Positions 12,149-24,369 of a stretch of DNA of 64,000 nucleotides are shown one piece after another; position 1 is the first letter of the stretch; every line of letters starts with the position of its first letter. The translations under genes and the position numbers were made by a program. The notes under the pieces were generated by a model. It had not been told where the DNA came from and made no database searches. It was given only the letters and a program-made list of their open reading frames with translations. Source of the DNA: Tanytarsus gracilentus. Its lineage: Eukaryota; Arthropoda; Insecta; Diptera; Chironomidae. The DNA lies in contig JAXRKN010000017.1 in the NCBI GenBank assembly GCA_038502055.1, positions 62,001 to 126,000 on the forward strand, in the 5' to 3' direction.

Positions 12149-14104
12149 GTGAGTAGAACCCTAAGACCGCATAATCTCATACATAGCATTATTTTCCTAT
12201 AAATTCATTTTATTGGAAAGAGAAGAAGAGAAATTTCATTTATTTGAACAAATATTTGCTTAGCAAACAAACGGTTCCATTCAATCGGAAGTATTAACCA
12301 TCATGACATTTAGATATGAAGCGGAGGAAGAGAAAAATGGCATCAGAGTAGTAATAAAGTGATGGAAAAAAAATACGCTCGAAGCTGAAATGGTTACAAG
12401 GCACAATTTCTATCTCTCTTTCCATTTCCACCCATCATCGCTGCGACGGATAAATGGATTATTATTTTGATTGATCATGTCGTTATATTTTTTCTGCTTG
12501 ACATTGTTTGCGTGTCTTTCCTACCTGACGGGTGGAAAAATTTCGAAGATTGAATTGATTAAGGGATGGGGTAAAAATTGTTTACAAGAATTATATGAAA
12601 ATATTTAAGTAAAGTATATAAATTGATAAAAGCTATTATATACCTAAAGTATATAAGAAAAATAATTTCTGACAATTTTTTTAAAAAATACTTTCTGATA
12701 TTTTTTCGATAAAATTTTCACCCTCAAATTTCCATATTTCAATAGATCTATCAAATTGCAGCCAGCAGAGACACTCATCGAAAGTTACTTAATCTCATTA
12801 TGCGGCAAATGACAAAATAACTAATAAAATTATCCTTCACTCCCCCTTCACTAAAAAAAACTTCTATCATTACTGTTCAAATGTTCGCTGCAAGAATATC
12901 TAATGACTTCTTATTTCAACCCTCATTTTAACTTCTTCCTTTTTGCGCACAGAAAAATTCATTCTCGATGATGGTGCAAAAATCTCGATTGCAAAAGTTA
13001 CTGTGTGAAATGTTATGCAAATTACGTTGCACATTAAGTGAACACAACTGCTGCAAAACGACATAAAAACTCCTTCCATTGTTTCCACAACTTTTGTGGA
13101 TTTGAGCACGAAATGTGCAAGCATTTCACACACACAAAAATAGAACTTTATTTTAATGAGTCATGTGAATTAATTTCAATTACGAAACTTTTCTATAGCT
13201 CACTCACTTTTTTCCTGTGAGGTATAGAAAATTAATGCAATTTATAGAAAAAAAGTTTTTCCATGATGGGTAAATATTGCTTCCGATTTGAGGGTTGAAA
13301 AAAATTAGTTTCGTATGAGGAAAAAGTTTTTGGAGCGGAACTTAAGAAAAAATATTTAATTAATTAATTTTTTTAAAAAGTTTATTTTTTAGGAATTTCA
13401 CAAAATTTAATTAAATTTCCCTCCACTTTCTTTAATAACCCCCAAAAACCTTAACGACGATTCTACTTAATATAAATAAGAAAAGTTTTCTCGTACACCG
13501 AAAAATAATTGACGATTTTGATAATTTATGATTTCTGCCCTCGTTCACGAAAATTATAAAAAGATTTCGTAATGAGGGGAAAAACTTTTTACTACCACGA
13601 CATTAAATGAAGCGAAAAGAAAGGAAAAAGAAATTAAAGTTTCAGCAAATAAGACTAATGGGCGCTGTCTATGTCTATTCATGGTTGAGTTAAGCAAATG
13701 TTGAAATAAATTCTTTTTCAATTTAAAAGTTCAAAATCTTGCATGAGTCAAGTGGAGAGAAAAATCTAAAGTGATTTATAAACAACTTTTGATTTATCAT
13801 CGTTTTTCACTTCATACGTTCTGAATACGGAAAATAAATATAGAAAATCCCTCTTATCAGCTCTTTTTCCATCAGAAAATTCTGAAAAGAAGAAAAAGTT
13901 TGTTTTCCGTTAAGAAAGGAGAAAACAAATTGAATGAGAATGAGATTACTGGGAGGTCGGAGATGAAAAACTACCGAGAGAAAATCGATACGGAAAATGC
14001 CAATATTTGGTCATGATCGGAAAATAAATATATCAAGTAGCATTAGATCCAAATTGAATTGATATTGTCATCACTCGTGTAATTTATGGAAATGTGAAAA
14101 ACTT

Positions 14105-14345
14105 TAGTTTCGCTTTAAGAAGTAAAAATTTAAATTTTGAAAAATTAATAAATTTGGGTTCGAATCCTAAAATAAATAGAAAATGTTACAATTGCCTAAA
14201 TTGCATAAATATTTTTTTGTTATCCATTACTTGTGTAATTTATAAAGGTTTTAAAAACAGTAACCGAAAAGTTTAATTGAACTTTAAGAAGTTGAAATAA
14301 AATATTTGAAAAATAAAAATAAATGGGTTCGAATCCTTAATAAAT
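14105..14345 (+). repeat. Tandemly duplicated ~170-bp unit with B-box-like motif
   Basis: Two diverged copies start near 14111 and 14281, both with CTTTAAGAAGT, then AAA-rich sequence, TTTGAAAAAT, and GGGTTCGAATCCT at 14157-14167 and 14326-14336. The shared order and 170-bp spacing indicate a local duplication. GGTTCGAATCC is a perfect B-box core, so the unit may derive from a tRNA-related short element, though no A box or cloverleaf is visible. Confidence 0.5.
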
Positions 14346-17300
14346 AAAAAAATCCTGCATCTTATTACCATGATTTTTTTTGCTGTTAATTGTCTTCAAA
14401 CTCAGAATGGATAATTTCCAACCCTTTCTCAAAAAGCAATTAAAGCAAGTCACATATTGCCTTCAAACATCCTGTTAACTTAGAAACATTCATAATTAAT
14501 AAAACACTCGAGTTTAATAATTGCATCAAGTGAAGGAAACAAATGCAATTAAATTAATTTCAACCTTTTTCAAGCGCAACAAAGAAAAGTTTGTAATTAT
14601 GGCACCGGAAACTTTACTATGAAATACACTTTAATTAATTTAATTTCATTTGAGACGCTTGTTGGAGAAATTTTTATTCATTACAGAGAAAAGTTTTGGA
14701 GCGGAAGTTTTTGCGAAAAAAAGGAAAATTAATTTTTGCAGTGAAGATTGATTTCATCAAAGTTGAAGGAACTTTTTAAATGAGATTTTATAACAAATTG
14801 TAATAAAATTAATTTTCAATTATTTTAAATTCTAAAAGTCCGTTAATATAAAATTTATATCAACTTTCCTCTCCAAACAACTAAACCCAAATATTTACGA
14901 TCTCAATAATTTACTAAAGTTTCTAAAGAAGTCATTACAGTTTTCCAGCAAATTAAATGCGAATGGAAAAGTTTCAAGTAATTACTTTTAATTTTGTGCT
15001 TGTTCATCTTTAATTTCCTCATTTTCCGTCCTAAATGCCTCTCGAATAACTTTTCATCTCTTTTAGCGTGAAACTTCATCGATATGGAAGATAGTAAAAG
15101 TTTTTGCCTCGAACTTTTCCATTAGTGTGTTTGATTTTCTCTCTGAGTTGGAAAAATGTTTGGAAATAAATTTTACAAAATTCTTGGAAACCTTTTCCTC
15201 ACGAAACTTTTCCAATTTTACCGCGAGCGACTCAATAAAATAATTTTATTGTTCAAGTTATTTTTTCCTTTCCGAAATCCCCCGCAGACAATTAAATACC
15301 AAAGTAGCAATTTCGCTTCATTATTTAAAGTTGACTTTTCAATAAATTGCTTTTCAAAGTGAAACCCTTTTGTAATGCGATAGACTCAAACTTTGAAGGG
15401 GTTTGTAAATTTGTATTATTACGAATGCCATGAGAATTCACAGCACGCCAGCCTGCTGATGCACACCCCTTCCTATCTCCGCGCTCGGCTCTATAATCAT
15501 CATCGCAGTCTATATTTGTGCACGACGTGTTACTTGACATAAAAATTACATTGTTGTAAAAATGCAATTGTTCTTCACCTCCAACATGTGCTCTCGATTT
15601 AAATTGAAATTCTCTTTTTTTATATAATAAGCATTATGGGAGAGATCTCAGGTGTTCATACATAAATTTGTTTCAAACTCACACCATCATTACTTTTTTT
15701 CATGATTGATTGTCACAACATAAATTTTATACGCATGTAATTTTTCTTATTTTTATTGATTACATAATGAATAAATTTGAAGGAAATGTCAATTTTTTTG
15801 ATTTGATGGAAATTGTTTGCAATTTGTCAAAAATTTATTCAATAAACGTGATAAAATGTCAACTGGCAGCGATGAGGAAAGAGGAAATTAAAATCCAATT
15901 AAAAGCAAGAGAGAAACAATTGGCAATTGAAATTGCTCGGGAATTAACTGAATAACTAGATTGCATAGGAAGAAGGGAAGACATATAAAAAAGTCGAATG
16001 TAAATAAATCTCAAAACAACCGCTATTGTAGTCTGTCATCGCTATCGATCTCTCTCGAGTTTTAAACCACAATCAATGAAATAAAATGAAAATTGTACGA
16101 TTTCAAATGAATTTTAATTGCAGCTTGAAATTGTTTAAAATCACATAAAATAATATCGTTGTTTTTTTTAACGATATCCAATAATGTAATTTATATTTTT
16201 ACATTTACCATGATTGAAAGACCTCCCACTGGCGACGGCATATGAATAAACGTGATTGCTCACCCGAGGCGACAAAAATATTAAAAATTTTGTATTCGAC
16301 AGCGAAAAAATATCTATAAATATTTTATTCGAAAATTTCAGACTGTTTTAACAAGGGATGGAAATGTTTTTTAAAAATTATTTTAACAGCTCATAAGTTA
16401 AACATTCCCTCAAGTCAATCCAATAAAGCATTTAAAACCCGATTTTTAAAATCGTTTTCAATTTTATTGATTAATGACAGTCAATTTATTTCACGACCCT
16501 AAAGGGACTTTTTTCAACAAATTTTGTGAGTGCAAAAATATTTTTACAATAATGAAAAAATCAACAATCACTTTACATTCACGAAATGGAAAATATAATT
16601 TTTTTTGTTGTGGTAAATATCCATTACATGACATGCGAGATAGAAATGAATAAATATTAAAGGCAAATAATTCGAGCCCATTATCATAAAGGCATGCAAG
16701 CGATGGGTTTTGTGTGTCAACAAAAAGATGAGAAATGAATATATAAAATAAAAAATTTCGACCTCCTAGTTGTGGAGTCTTGAGTAAAAATATAAACAAC
16801 GTACATAGTGTGCCACATGTAGAAAGACTCAAATTGCAAACGATGTTTTATTATCCGAAATGTAAACATGCCTTCAACTTCAAAAAAACATGCAATGGCT
16901 GGAAAGAATAATGTAAGTTAAACAAGCGCACATTATGAGGGCTCAGACATTGTGCAAACACAATTCATTCTTTTTTTTGCGATCATATCATCGAGCGAGG
17001 ACATTACCACACACATGTGTCTTCTTATCATCAAATATTTGAACTTTGATATCGTGTCTCAGTTATTTTATCATTTATTTCGCAAAATATTCTATAGAGA
17101 TTTTATGAAAATGAAAATTGATGAAATGATGTCGAAAATTTGAATTTTTTTGTAAAAAGTCTGACAACAGACAAAAAATTTTATTTGTTAAAAATCCAAC
17201 AAAAAATTCAAATAAGAACTAGATTCCAATTAGCATGTAAAACTTTTACTTAGGTATGTCATAAAAGATTTAACGTATAAATTTATTTTAAAAACTTAAA

Positions 17301-17705
17301 TATTTTTTTAATAAAAACAAAGTCACATAAAATTATCATAATTTTCTCTCCCACAATCTCAAATTACTTTCCAACCAACTTCTTCAACAAATTAAAAGTA
17401 TTTTAAAATTTAAAGAAGAAGCTCGAGCACATCTTATGAAATATTCATTAGCTTCACATTCTCTCACTTCTCTTGTTGTTATTTCGAAGAATTAAACAAA
17501 GGAGAAGAAACTGCTGAAGCTATTAACTTTTTTCTCCTCTCTCTCTCGAGCCATTTAAATTTTTAATCAATGCCTTTTGTATTCAGATCGCTTTTGAGAA
17601 GAACTTTGTCAAAGAATTCTCGAAAAATTATCTCTCTCTTGTGTGCATGCAAACGTGAATGTTTTTTAGCGTAACCCACAAAGTGGTGTAACGCTTATAT
17701 GCTCG

Positions 17706-17739
17706 TGATTCCGTCCGTCCGTCCGTCCGTCCGTCCGTC
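17706..17739 (+). repeat. (CCGT)n microsatellite
   Basis: Six to seven CCGT repeats near the left end of repeat element copy 1. The equivalent spot in copy 2 (48066-48090) has CAGA and CGGA tetranucleotides, so slippage at this position recurs in the family. Confidence 0.85.
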
Positions 17740-17902
17740 TGCACAAGCGAGATCTCGGTCCCTGGACCAGCTAGAGACTTCTAGTTTTCGCCAGATGGTA
17801 GCTCTTAGGGTCTATATGTGCAGGCACTGACTATTTTTTGAGTCATGACCTACGGTCGTGCCATGGACGGCCATAACGTCCATTTTTCATACAAATTTTC
17901 TC

Positions 17903-18540
17903 TTATATGGCTTCATGGGTATCGTTGAACTCGTGATTGGACCAGAAATCGATTGGCATTGATTCGTAACTTGACCTGGAATCGATTGACATACATGATT
18001 TTTCGAGTCGTGACCTATGGTCGTGCCACAGACAGCCAAAATGTCCATTTTTCAGAACTATGGCTTCATGGGTATCGTTGAACTCGTGATTGGACCAGGA
18101 ATCGATTGATATAGATGATTTTTGAGGAATGTCCATCATGGCCGGCCAGCAGTGCCACGGACAGCCAAAATGTCCATTTTTCAGAACTATGGCTTCATGT
18201 ATCTCGTTGAACTCGTAATTGGACCAGGAATCGAATGGCATTGATGATTTTTGATGAATGTCCATCATGGACGGCCAGTAGTGCCACGGACAGCCATAAT
18301 GTCCATTTTTCAGAACTATGGCTTCATGGGTATCGTTGAACTCGTGATTGGACCAGGAATCTATTGACATACATGATTTTTGATAAATGCTAATCAAGGC
18401 CGGCCAGTAGTGCCACGGACAGTCAAAATGTCCATTTTTCAGAACTATGACTTCATGGGTATCGTTGAACTCGTAATTGGACCAGGAATCTAATGACATA
18501 GACGATTTTTGAGGAATGGTCGAACAGGACTGCCACGGAC
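17903..18540 (-). repeat. 129-bp satellite array, open on the minus strand
   Basis: The landmark CAGAACTATGG recurs at 18053, 18182, 18311 and 18440, an exact 129-bp period, with shorter partial units at both sides. As 129 is 43 codons, the minus strand stays open for about 200 codons (from 18499), reading repeated DSWSNHEFNDTHEAIVLKNG followed by a GCPWH motif. Units differ at many amino-acid-changing positions, and the related array at 61.6 kb contains frame-breaking indels, so I read it as non-coding satellite. A translated repeat protein cannot be excluded. Confidence 0.75.
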
Positions 18541-18656
18541 AGCCAAAGTGTCCGGATTGACCTAGACTCTTTTTTTATGCACTTGATTTTCAAACACTGA
18601 TCTGTTACAAGTGGGTTACGCGGCAACACCCACGTGTGGGTTTTGAAACATTTTTT

Positions 18657-21221
18657 CTTCTTTCGTTAGAAAAAAAAGTTCTTGACCCATTTTACATCTT
18701 CACATGTTATCAAGTATGCACTAAACCAATGACATCAAAAGGGAACTTTTTAAAAGAATGTTTATTTTATGCTCGTGCTCTTATCATCATCATTCCGTGT
18801 CTTCAGTACCTTTTTGTGTGTCATTCTACTCGCTTTTATTTCCAACCATTAACTTTTAATCTCCTCTTCATCATGCGCTTTCGCGTTCTTATTATTCTTA
18901 TTCATCGTCGTCGTGTTTCATCGACGTATATTCCGCGAGAGAAAAAGAACAAACGAAAGGCATTATTAAAAAGTAAAAGGCAAAAAAAGCGGAGCGCCTG
19001 GAGAGCGTCAAAGTGGCATTTCTTCTTCCTCTATTGCGCGAGATATAAAAAAACTTCACTCTCGTTTTACATTTTTAACCTTGTTATTATGCTTTCTGAT
19101 GTTGTTGTTGAGTTGTCGGAAGAAGAGTTCGAGTGGCATGAAGTTAAAGCGAATAAAAAAAAGGAGGAAGAAGAAGCTAATGACGATGGTTGTTGAAAAT
19201 TTATGTTAGTACGGGTTCGAGTGAAAAGCGAACTGCGGGAGTGAATTTATTGAAATGCAAAGGTTGATTTATTGTAATAATTGGCGTTTTATGTGGGTCT
19301 AACAATTCGTTAGTTAATGATTTTTTATTACAAAAGTTTCAAAAAATTTTGAATTTCATTTTTTAAACAAAAATTTAAAAAGTTACAGAAAATAAAAATT
19401 ATTAATTAAAGATTCTTCCTATGAGTTAACTCGATTTATTCAAAAAAATTCGGAAAAACAGGATCGAATTTTTTTAAATTTAGAATTTGAACCTTTAATT
19501 ATTGACAATATTTTTTCTTCAGACTTAATAATTTTACATTTACTCAAATTAAAATTAACTTAAATATTTATCAATCATTTATTTTAAAAATAAAAAAACT
19601 GGAATAGAATCCTTAATTGAAAATTAAAAATCAACATGAACCCGTTCAAACAAATTTTCAATCGACTTCCAATTATTTTCTCAACTGAAATCAAACAAAT
19701 TTATTTACAGACAATTTCACAAACTTTTAGCTTGCGGTGAAAAATCTTGAAAAAATTTTGAGGTTGAGTAAAGGAAAAGATCTTAGTAAATATCAAATTC
19801 TCATTAATTTAAACTCTCTTTAATAATAAATTTCATGCAGTTTGCAGAATACGAAAAATATTGTAAATTATGCAAATAACTTTAGAAATTTTGTCGAATG
19901 AAAATAAAATTAAAGTAATAAAAATAATCCGCTGGAACGATGATAATTTCATAAATTTTACAAGGCGTGAAAACCTCAAAAAATATTTCTTAAAAATTTC
20001 TAATTTATTTTAAAATGTGAGAATTAATAAAAATTCTGACAAATTACAAAAATAATCTCAAATCACTTTATAGTCATCCCATCGTCGTCGCAGCAAGTAA
20101 AACTTTACATTTTTCTTTTTACGACTTTTTGAGGTTTCTCACAGAATTTGAAAGAGTTGTCATGTCTCCGTGTGGTGTGGCATTGCTGCTGGTTGAAATT
20201 ATTACGATGATTATTTTGTCATATTCGACAGCAGCAGCGAGAGGAAAGCATTTATGACTGAAAGGATCATAAAAAATAATTTTACTATTTTTTCGTGCTG
20301 TTATATTGAAATTTTATGCTCTATTGATGAAAATTTATGTGATGAGACACAACGACGACATGAGAATTTGTTACTTAACAAATCCGATAAACTTTTTTTT
20401 TTCTTATTTAATAGTCAGTTGCAGAAATTCTCAAGAAATCAATTTAATGCGAAAATATTTTTCTTTTCATCTCAAACTTTTGAGCGGCAGGGGAGAAAAA
20501 ACTTTTTTTATGTTTTCAATTTCAGTCTAAATAATTGACATTCCCCGAATATTTCGCTCTATACTGAATGACGGATGGCGAAACGAGTGCGAGATAGAGA
20601 GAAGACAGCATAAATGGCTTTTGACGAAATGCCAACTGCCGTTCGTTTGCCATTTGCTTTTGGCTTCTTATTTAATGCCTTTATGGTCGACAGTTATATC
20701 TTTTACATTCTCTAAATGCCTTAAACGAGAAGCGTTCGAGGGAGAGGAAAAAATCTCCTCACATTCGAAAATCTTATCGCAATAAAAAATGGATTATCGG
20801 TCGTGAAATTTATTGCCAAACATTTGCCCACTTAATTTTTTTTATACATAAAATTGCGTCGCCGCATTTAACAAAAAAAAAGTTTTTCGCTTTCAAATTT
20901 GAGAACATAAAAACAACGGCATTGAAAAAATGTTTGAAGAAGATCAAAGAAAAATTTTAGGCGGAGAAAAATGACAATGAATTAATGGCATTTAATTGAA
21001 TTGTTGGTGAATTCTTTTGCGAGGGGTGGACGCTTAAAAAATTTAATTATTAAAATGAGTGAAAAAAATTTTTAATCACGAAAATATCATATGAAAAATT
21101 TTTCAAGTAGGCTTTTGTTATTTTTCCACAATAATTTCATCAAAATTCTTCGTATTCAAAATGTTTGCAAAAACTCTATAAAAATGGTAATTTTTTGATT
21201 CAATTTTCTTCAGACTAAAAC
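18657..21221. other. Intergenic, no gene recognised
   Basis: AT-rich spacer between the repeat element and the Mpv17-like gene. The 186-codon frame at 18636-19196 begins inside the repeat element end and is basic and low-complexity, without splice or domain signals. No other feature is supported. Confidence 0.6.
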
Positions 21222-24169
21222 ATGGGTGCATTAATTCAGGTTAAAGTTGACAAGCAGCGAGCAAATGAGATCTGGCGAAATGTCTCAAGATTTCTTAAAA
21301 AACACCGAGTGGTGCGCGGCATGATGGCATACAGCGTTCTATGGCCAGGTGAGTTCAAATTTAACTTTTTAATATATTTCACGCTGACAAAGAATAAATT
21401 TTCATAATGATATAGTCGGATGCATGGTACAGCAGACATTCGAGGGAAAGAGTTTTCATGAGTTTGACTGGAAGAGAATTTTACGGTAAGCATCAGCTTG
21501 CGAAATTGCTTATGAATTTATGCAATGCATAAAACATTCTTCTACGGCATTGAGTTCCAGAAAATATTTTATTTTTTCGCTTCTTCTGCTTGTAATAATA
21601 TCAAGGATTTATGACGAATTTATCTCGAAAATCGATTGAATTTAAAATATATATTTTTTCCATCAGCAGCACCTGAGGTTAATGTACGAGGAAATAAATA
21701 TTTTCCATCCTCGAAATCTCTCAACTTGACTCGCTTTCTTTATGTGCAGGAAATTTTATTATGCACTGAGAGCAAATGTTTCATTCACAAGTGCTCTCAT
21801 CGCTATTCAACTCGGGGAGTTTGCTGAAACTCTTCTGAAATGGAATAAACGACTCTCTCGCTCATGATGCGGGAAGATGATAAAAATGGAAGGAAAATCT
21901 TGCTTTTTTATTTTAATATCATTTCTCGTGAAATCCTTTTTAATCTCCGATGAGTTTTATTAATTTATGCTTTGAAAAGAGGAGAGGAAATTTTCATAAA
22001 AGGGAACGAGATGAAAAAGTTTTTTTTTAAAAAATATTCAATTTTTATTTTCTCTTGAGGTACAAATTTTTTTATATCAATGACACAAAATGTAAAAATT
22101 CCCACTCACTCTTTTTTCTATACCTTACGTAAGGTAATTCGACATTGCTCCGTGTACGATGAAAATGTGACAAAATTAATCATAAAAAAGTTCTTGTAGA
22201 ACATGCACCTAAGCGGATGAGAATAAGGTGAAAAATTGTCTGCGAAATATTTAATTTGCGAGCACGTGTTTCATTGAATTTTATCAAGATCGAGCTAAAT
22301 AAGGTTTAAAAATTATTTTTTATCAAATTTAATTCAAGCTTAAATATTTTAAAATTTAAAAATTCTTTAAAAAAATCTCAAAACCCCTAAAAAGTTCATT
22401 CAGCAATTAAATTAATGATGAGAAATTTATAAAAAGATTTTCACCCTCCGATCTCACCATGAAGCCATTAGTGACTCGATGAAAAATTCATAAAAAGGAA
22501 ACAATTTTTTTCCTACTGTCTGTGATTGATGCTTATTAGATGGCATGGAATCAAAATAACTCAGGAATGGAGTAAAAAAATTAATTGAACCCTTCAGAGG
22601 AATACAAAGGGCAAAAAAAGCGGAAGCATGGAAAATGAGCGGCGTGTGATGTGTGCGGGTTTTTCTATTTGCCTTTATAATTACAAGTTACAACGTACAA
22701 AGCGATTTGTTGCGACATTTTCCACCCTCGAGTGAATTTTCTCAACCCCTCTTACACTGAAATATTCCTTCGAGCTCTTTATTATTCAATTACACGTCGT
22801 TCGTTCACATTTGGAACTTTTTTTCCGCTTTCACATCTACGAGAACGCCTCGCATTTTCGTTTAATGCCGTTATGAGTGCGGAGGGGTGAAAAAAGAGGG
22901 AATTTAATCTAATTTGACTAATCTTAAATGCTCTGCTGTGTTTTTGGTTGGGGTGGTGAACATGACTTTGATGCTGTTATTTAGTTAATGAGGTGATGAC
23001 ATTTAATTTTTTTAAATTTTCGCATTTTTTAATTTCACTTTACTTTTAACGGAAATTTAAAATTCAAAATTTTATATTTTCTAAAAGTGCGGGAAATTCA
23101 AAAAATAAAAATTTCAACCCTCGTTCAGGGTGAAAAGCGGATTTTTCCTCATGATTGATTATCGTCGCCTTTCAACAGCCGTCTCTATTGCATTTTGCGG
23201 TGAATGTTGACAAGTGTGCGGAGGGAGTTGAAAAATTTCTTCTCAATAAAGCACTTTTATGACTTCTGATTGCGGCTGAAATGATAAGAATTTCAATTGA
23301 TTATTAATGATCTTTTGACGCACACTCGAGAGAATTTTCCATGAATATGCGAGAGGGGTTGTGCATTCAAAAAAAATCTTCATGAATGTAATTGAATTTT
23401 TTTCCAATAAATTTTTATCTCAATAGATTTTGCTTATATGGAACGCTCATTCAAGGCCCCGCGCTTTATGGATGGATGCGAATTGCTAATAAAATGTAAG
23501 TGACGTTCTTCAAATGGAAAAATATATAAAATTTAATATTTTTCCTCTCAAGGTGGCCTGCAACTGACATTCGTTCGTCTCTAGCGAAAGCATTCACAGG
23601 TGAGTCGTTGAAATTCAATTTAGAAAGTTTGTAAGAATTTTTTTTTGTAGAGCAAGTTGCATTTGATCCATTCTCAATTTCACTTTTCTTGTACTCGATG
23701 AGTATTTTCGAGGGAAAAAGTCACTATGAAGCTAAAAATGAGGTAAATTATTCAAAGTATTAAAAATAAATTGCCGAGCTATAAAATTTAAATTTTTTTA
23801 GGTGTTTAAGAAATTCCTGAACGTGTACGCAGTTGGATTTGTAAGTTTTTAAATTTTCAATGTGTTTAAAAAATTTCTAAACTATTTTTATATCTAGATT
23901 TATTGGCCAATCGCGCAAACAATCAACTTCACCCTGGTGAAACCCAAAAATCAAGTTATTTACGTGTCATTCGCATCACTCATTTGGACGACGTTTTTGG
24001 CATACATGAAAGTGAGCGATACATTCGTGATGACATAAAAAAGCCATTATTGAGATCAATTTTCCCATTCTAGGCACATCCAGTCGATGAACAAATGACA
24101 TCGTGGATACATGCAATTTATTCGCGACGCTATGAGCAGTTGATGGAAGCCGTCGAAAAGCATAAATAG
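21222..24169 (+). CDS. Mpv17/PMP22-family membrane protein
   Basis: Eight exons (21222-21348, 21416-21485, 23427-23495, 23553-23599, 23651-23742, 23802-23840, 23898-24011, 24074-24169) join in frame to 217 residues. The family pattern is clear: an early RGMMAYSVLWP segment, GPALYGW, a DP followed by a hydrophobic helix, then WPIAQTINFTLVKPKNQVIY and a final WTTFLAYMK. Four hydrophobic helices are expected. Mpv17 proteins sit in the mitochondrial inner membrane (some in peroxisomes) and have been proposed to be channels affecting mtDNA maintenance; substrates are unsettled. Intron 2 is 1,941 bp, unlike the other introns of 52-67 bp, apart from intron 4 at 51 bp. A poly(A) signal AATAAA lies at 24314-24319. 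The gene converges on the GH1 gene 200 bp downstream. Confidence 0.88.
21486..23426 (+). other. Large intron 2 of the Mpv17-like gene
   Basis: A 1,941-bp intron with no nested gene that I can support. It contains a perfect 16-bp palindrome, TACCTTACGTAAGGTA, at 22121-22136. The size suggests regulatory content, but nothing specific is recognised. Confidence 0.6.
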
Positions 24170-24369
24170 AAAAGTTGATTGTCGATATTAATTTATGACT
24201 TGTAGTATATTTTTTTTGCCTTGCGTGAATACAAAACAGCCTTAATGAGATTTCCATGAAAATAGAAGAAATATTATTTTTAGAAGTTTTTTTTGTTGAT
24301 TTTTATTGAATGAAATAAAGTTGATGAAAAAAATTGATTTTCATGTTAATTTTTCACCTCAAAATTTAT

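Larger units (their letters stand above)
8587..17661. other. Gene-poor region
   Basis: About 9 kb with no complete gene. Apart from the items listed separately (TAATC/GATTA array at 8817-8960, candidate exon at 12080-12148, duplicated segment near 14105-14345), I see only AT-rich sequence and short chance frames. Slightly GC-richer islands at 9700-9910 and 15420-15530 lack convincing splice borders and may be conserved non-coding DNA or unannotated exons. Confidence 0.6.
17662..18656 (+). mobile_element. Non-autonomous repeat element, copy 1 (satellite-bearing)
   Basis: Boundaries come from comparison with an inverted copy at 47232-48139. Shared left end: TTTTTAGCGTAACCCAC, followed by a hairpin with GTGGTGTAAC. 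Shared right end: GTTACAAGTGGGTTACGCGG, then the self-complementary CCCACGTGTGGG and GTTTTGAAACATTTTTT. GCGTAACCCAC occurs near both ends in inverted orientation, so the termini are subterminal inverted repeats, not a clean TIR. Inside are a CCGT tetranucleotide run (17706-17739), a unique section, and about five 129-bp satellite units. No transposase and no target duplication are visible. Helitron/Helentron-like elements have this architecture, but the class is unproven. Confidence 0.7.

Noticed and set aside
14157..14167. tRNA gene at the GGTTCGAATCC motif
   Set aside because: No A box, anticodon stem or acceptor pairing can be built around this or any of the other B-box-like motifs.
15325..15567. 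GC-richer 80-codon minus-strand frame
   Set aside because: No splice borders at the edges of the GC-rich patch and no known motif; more likely non-coding.
18636..19196. 186-codon plus-strand open frame
   Set aside because: It begins inside the repeat-element terminus, is basic and low-complexity, and has no splice or domain signal.
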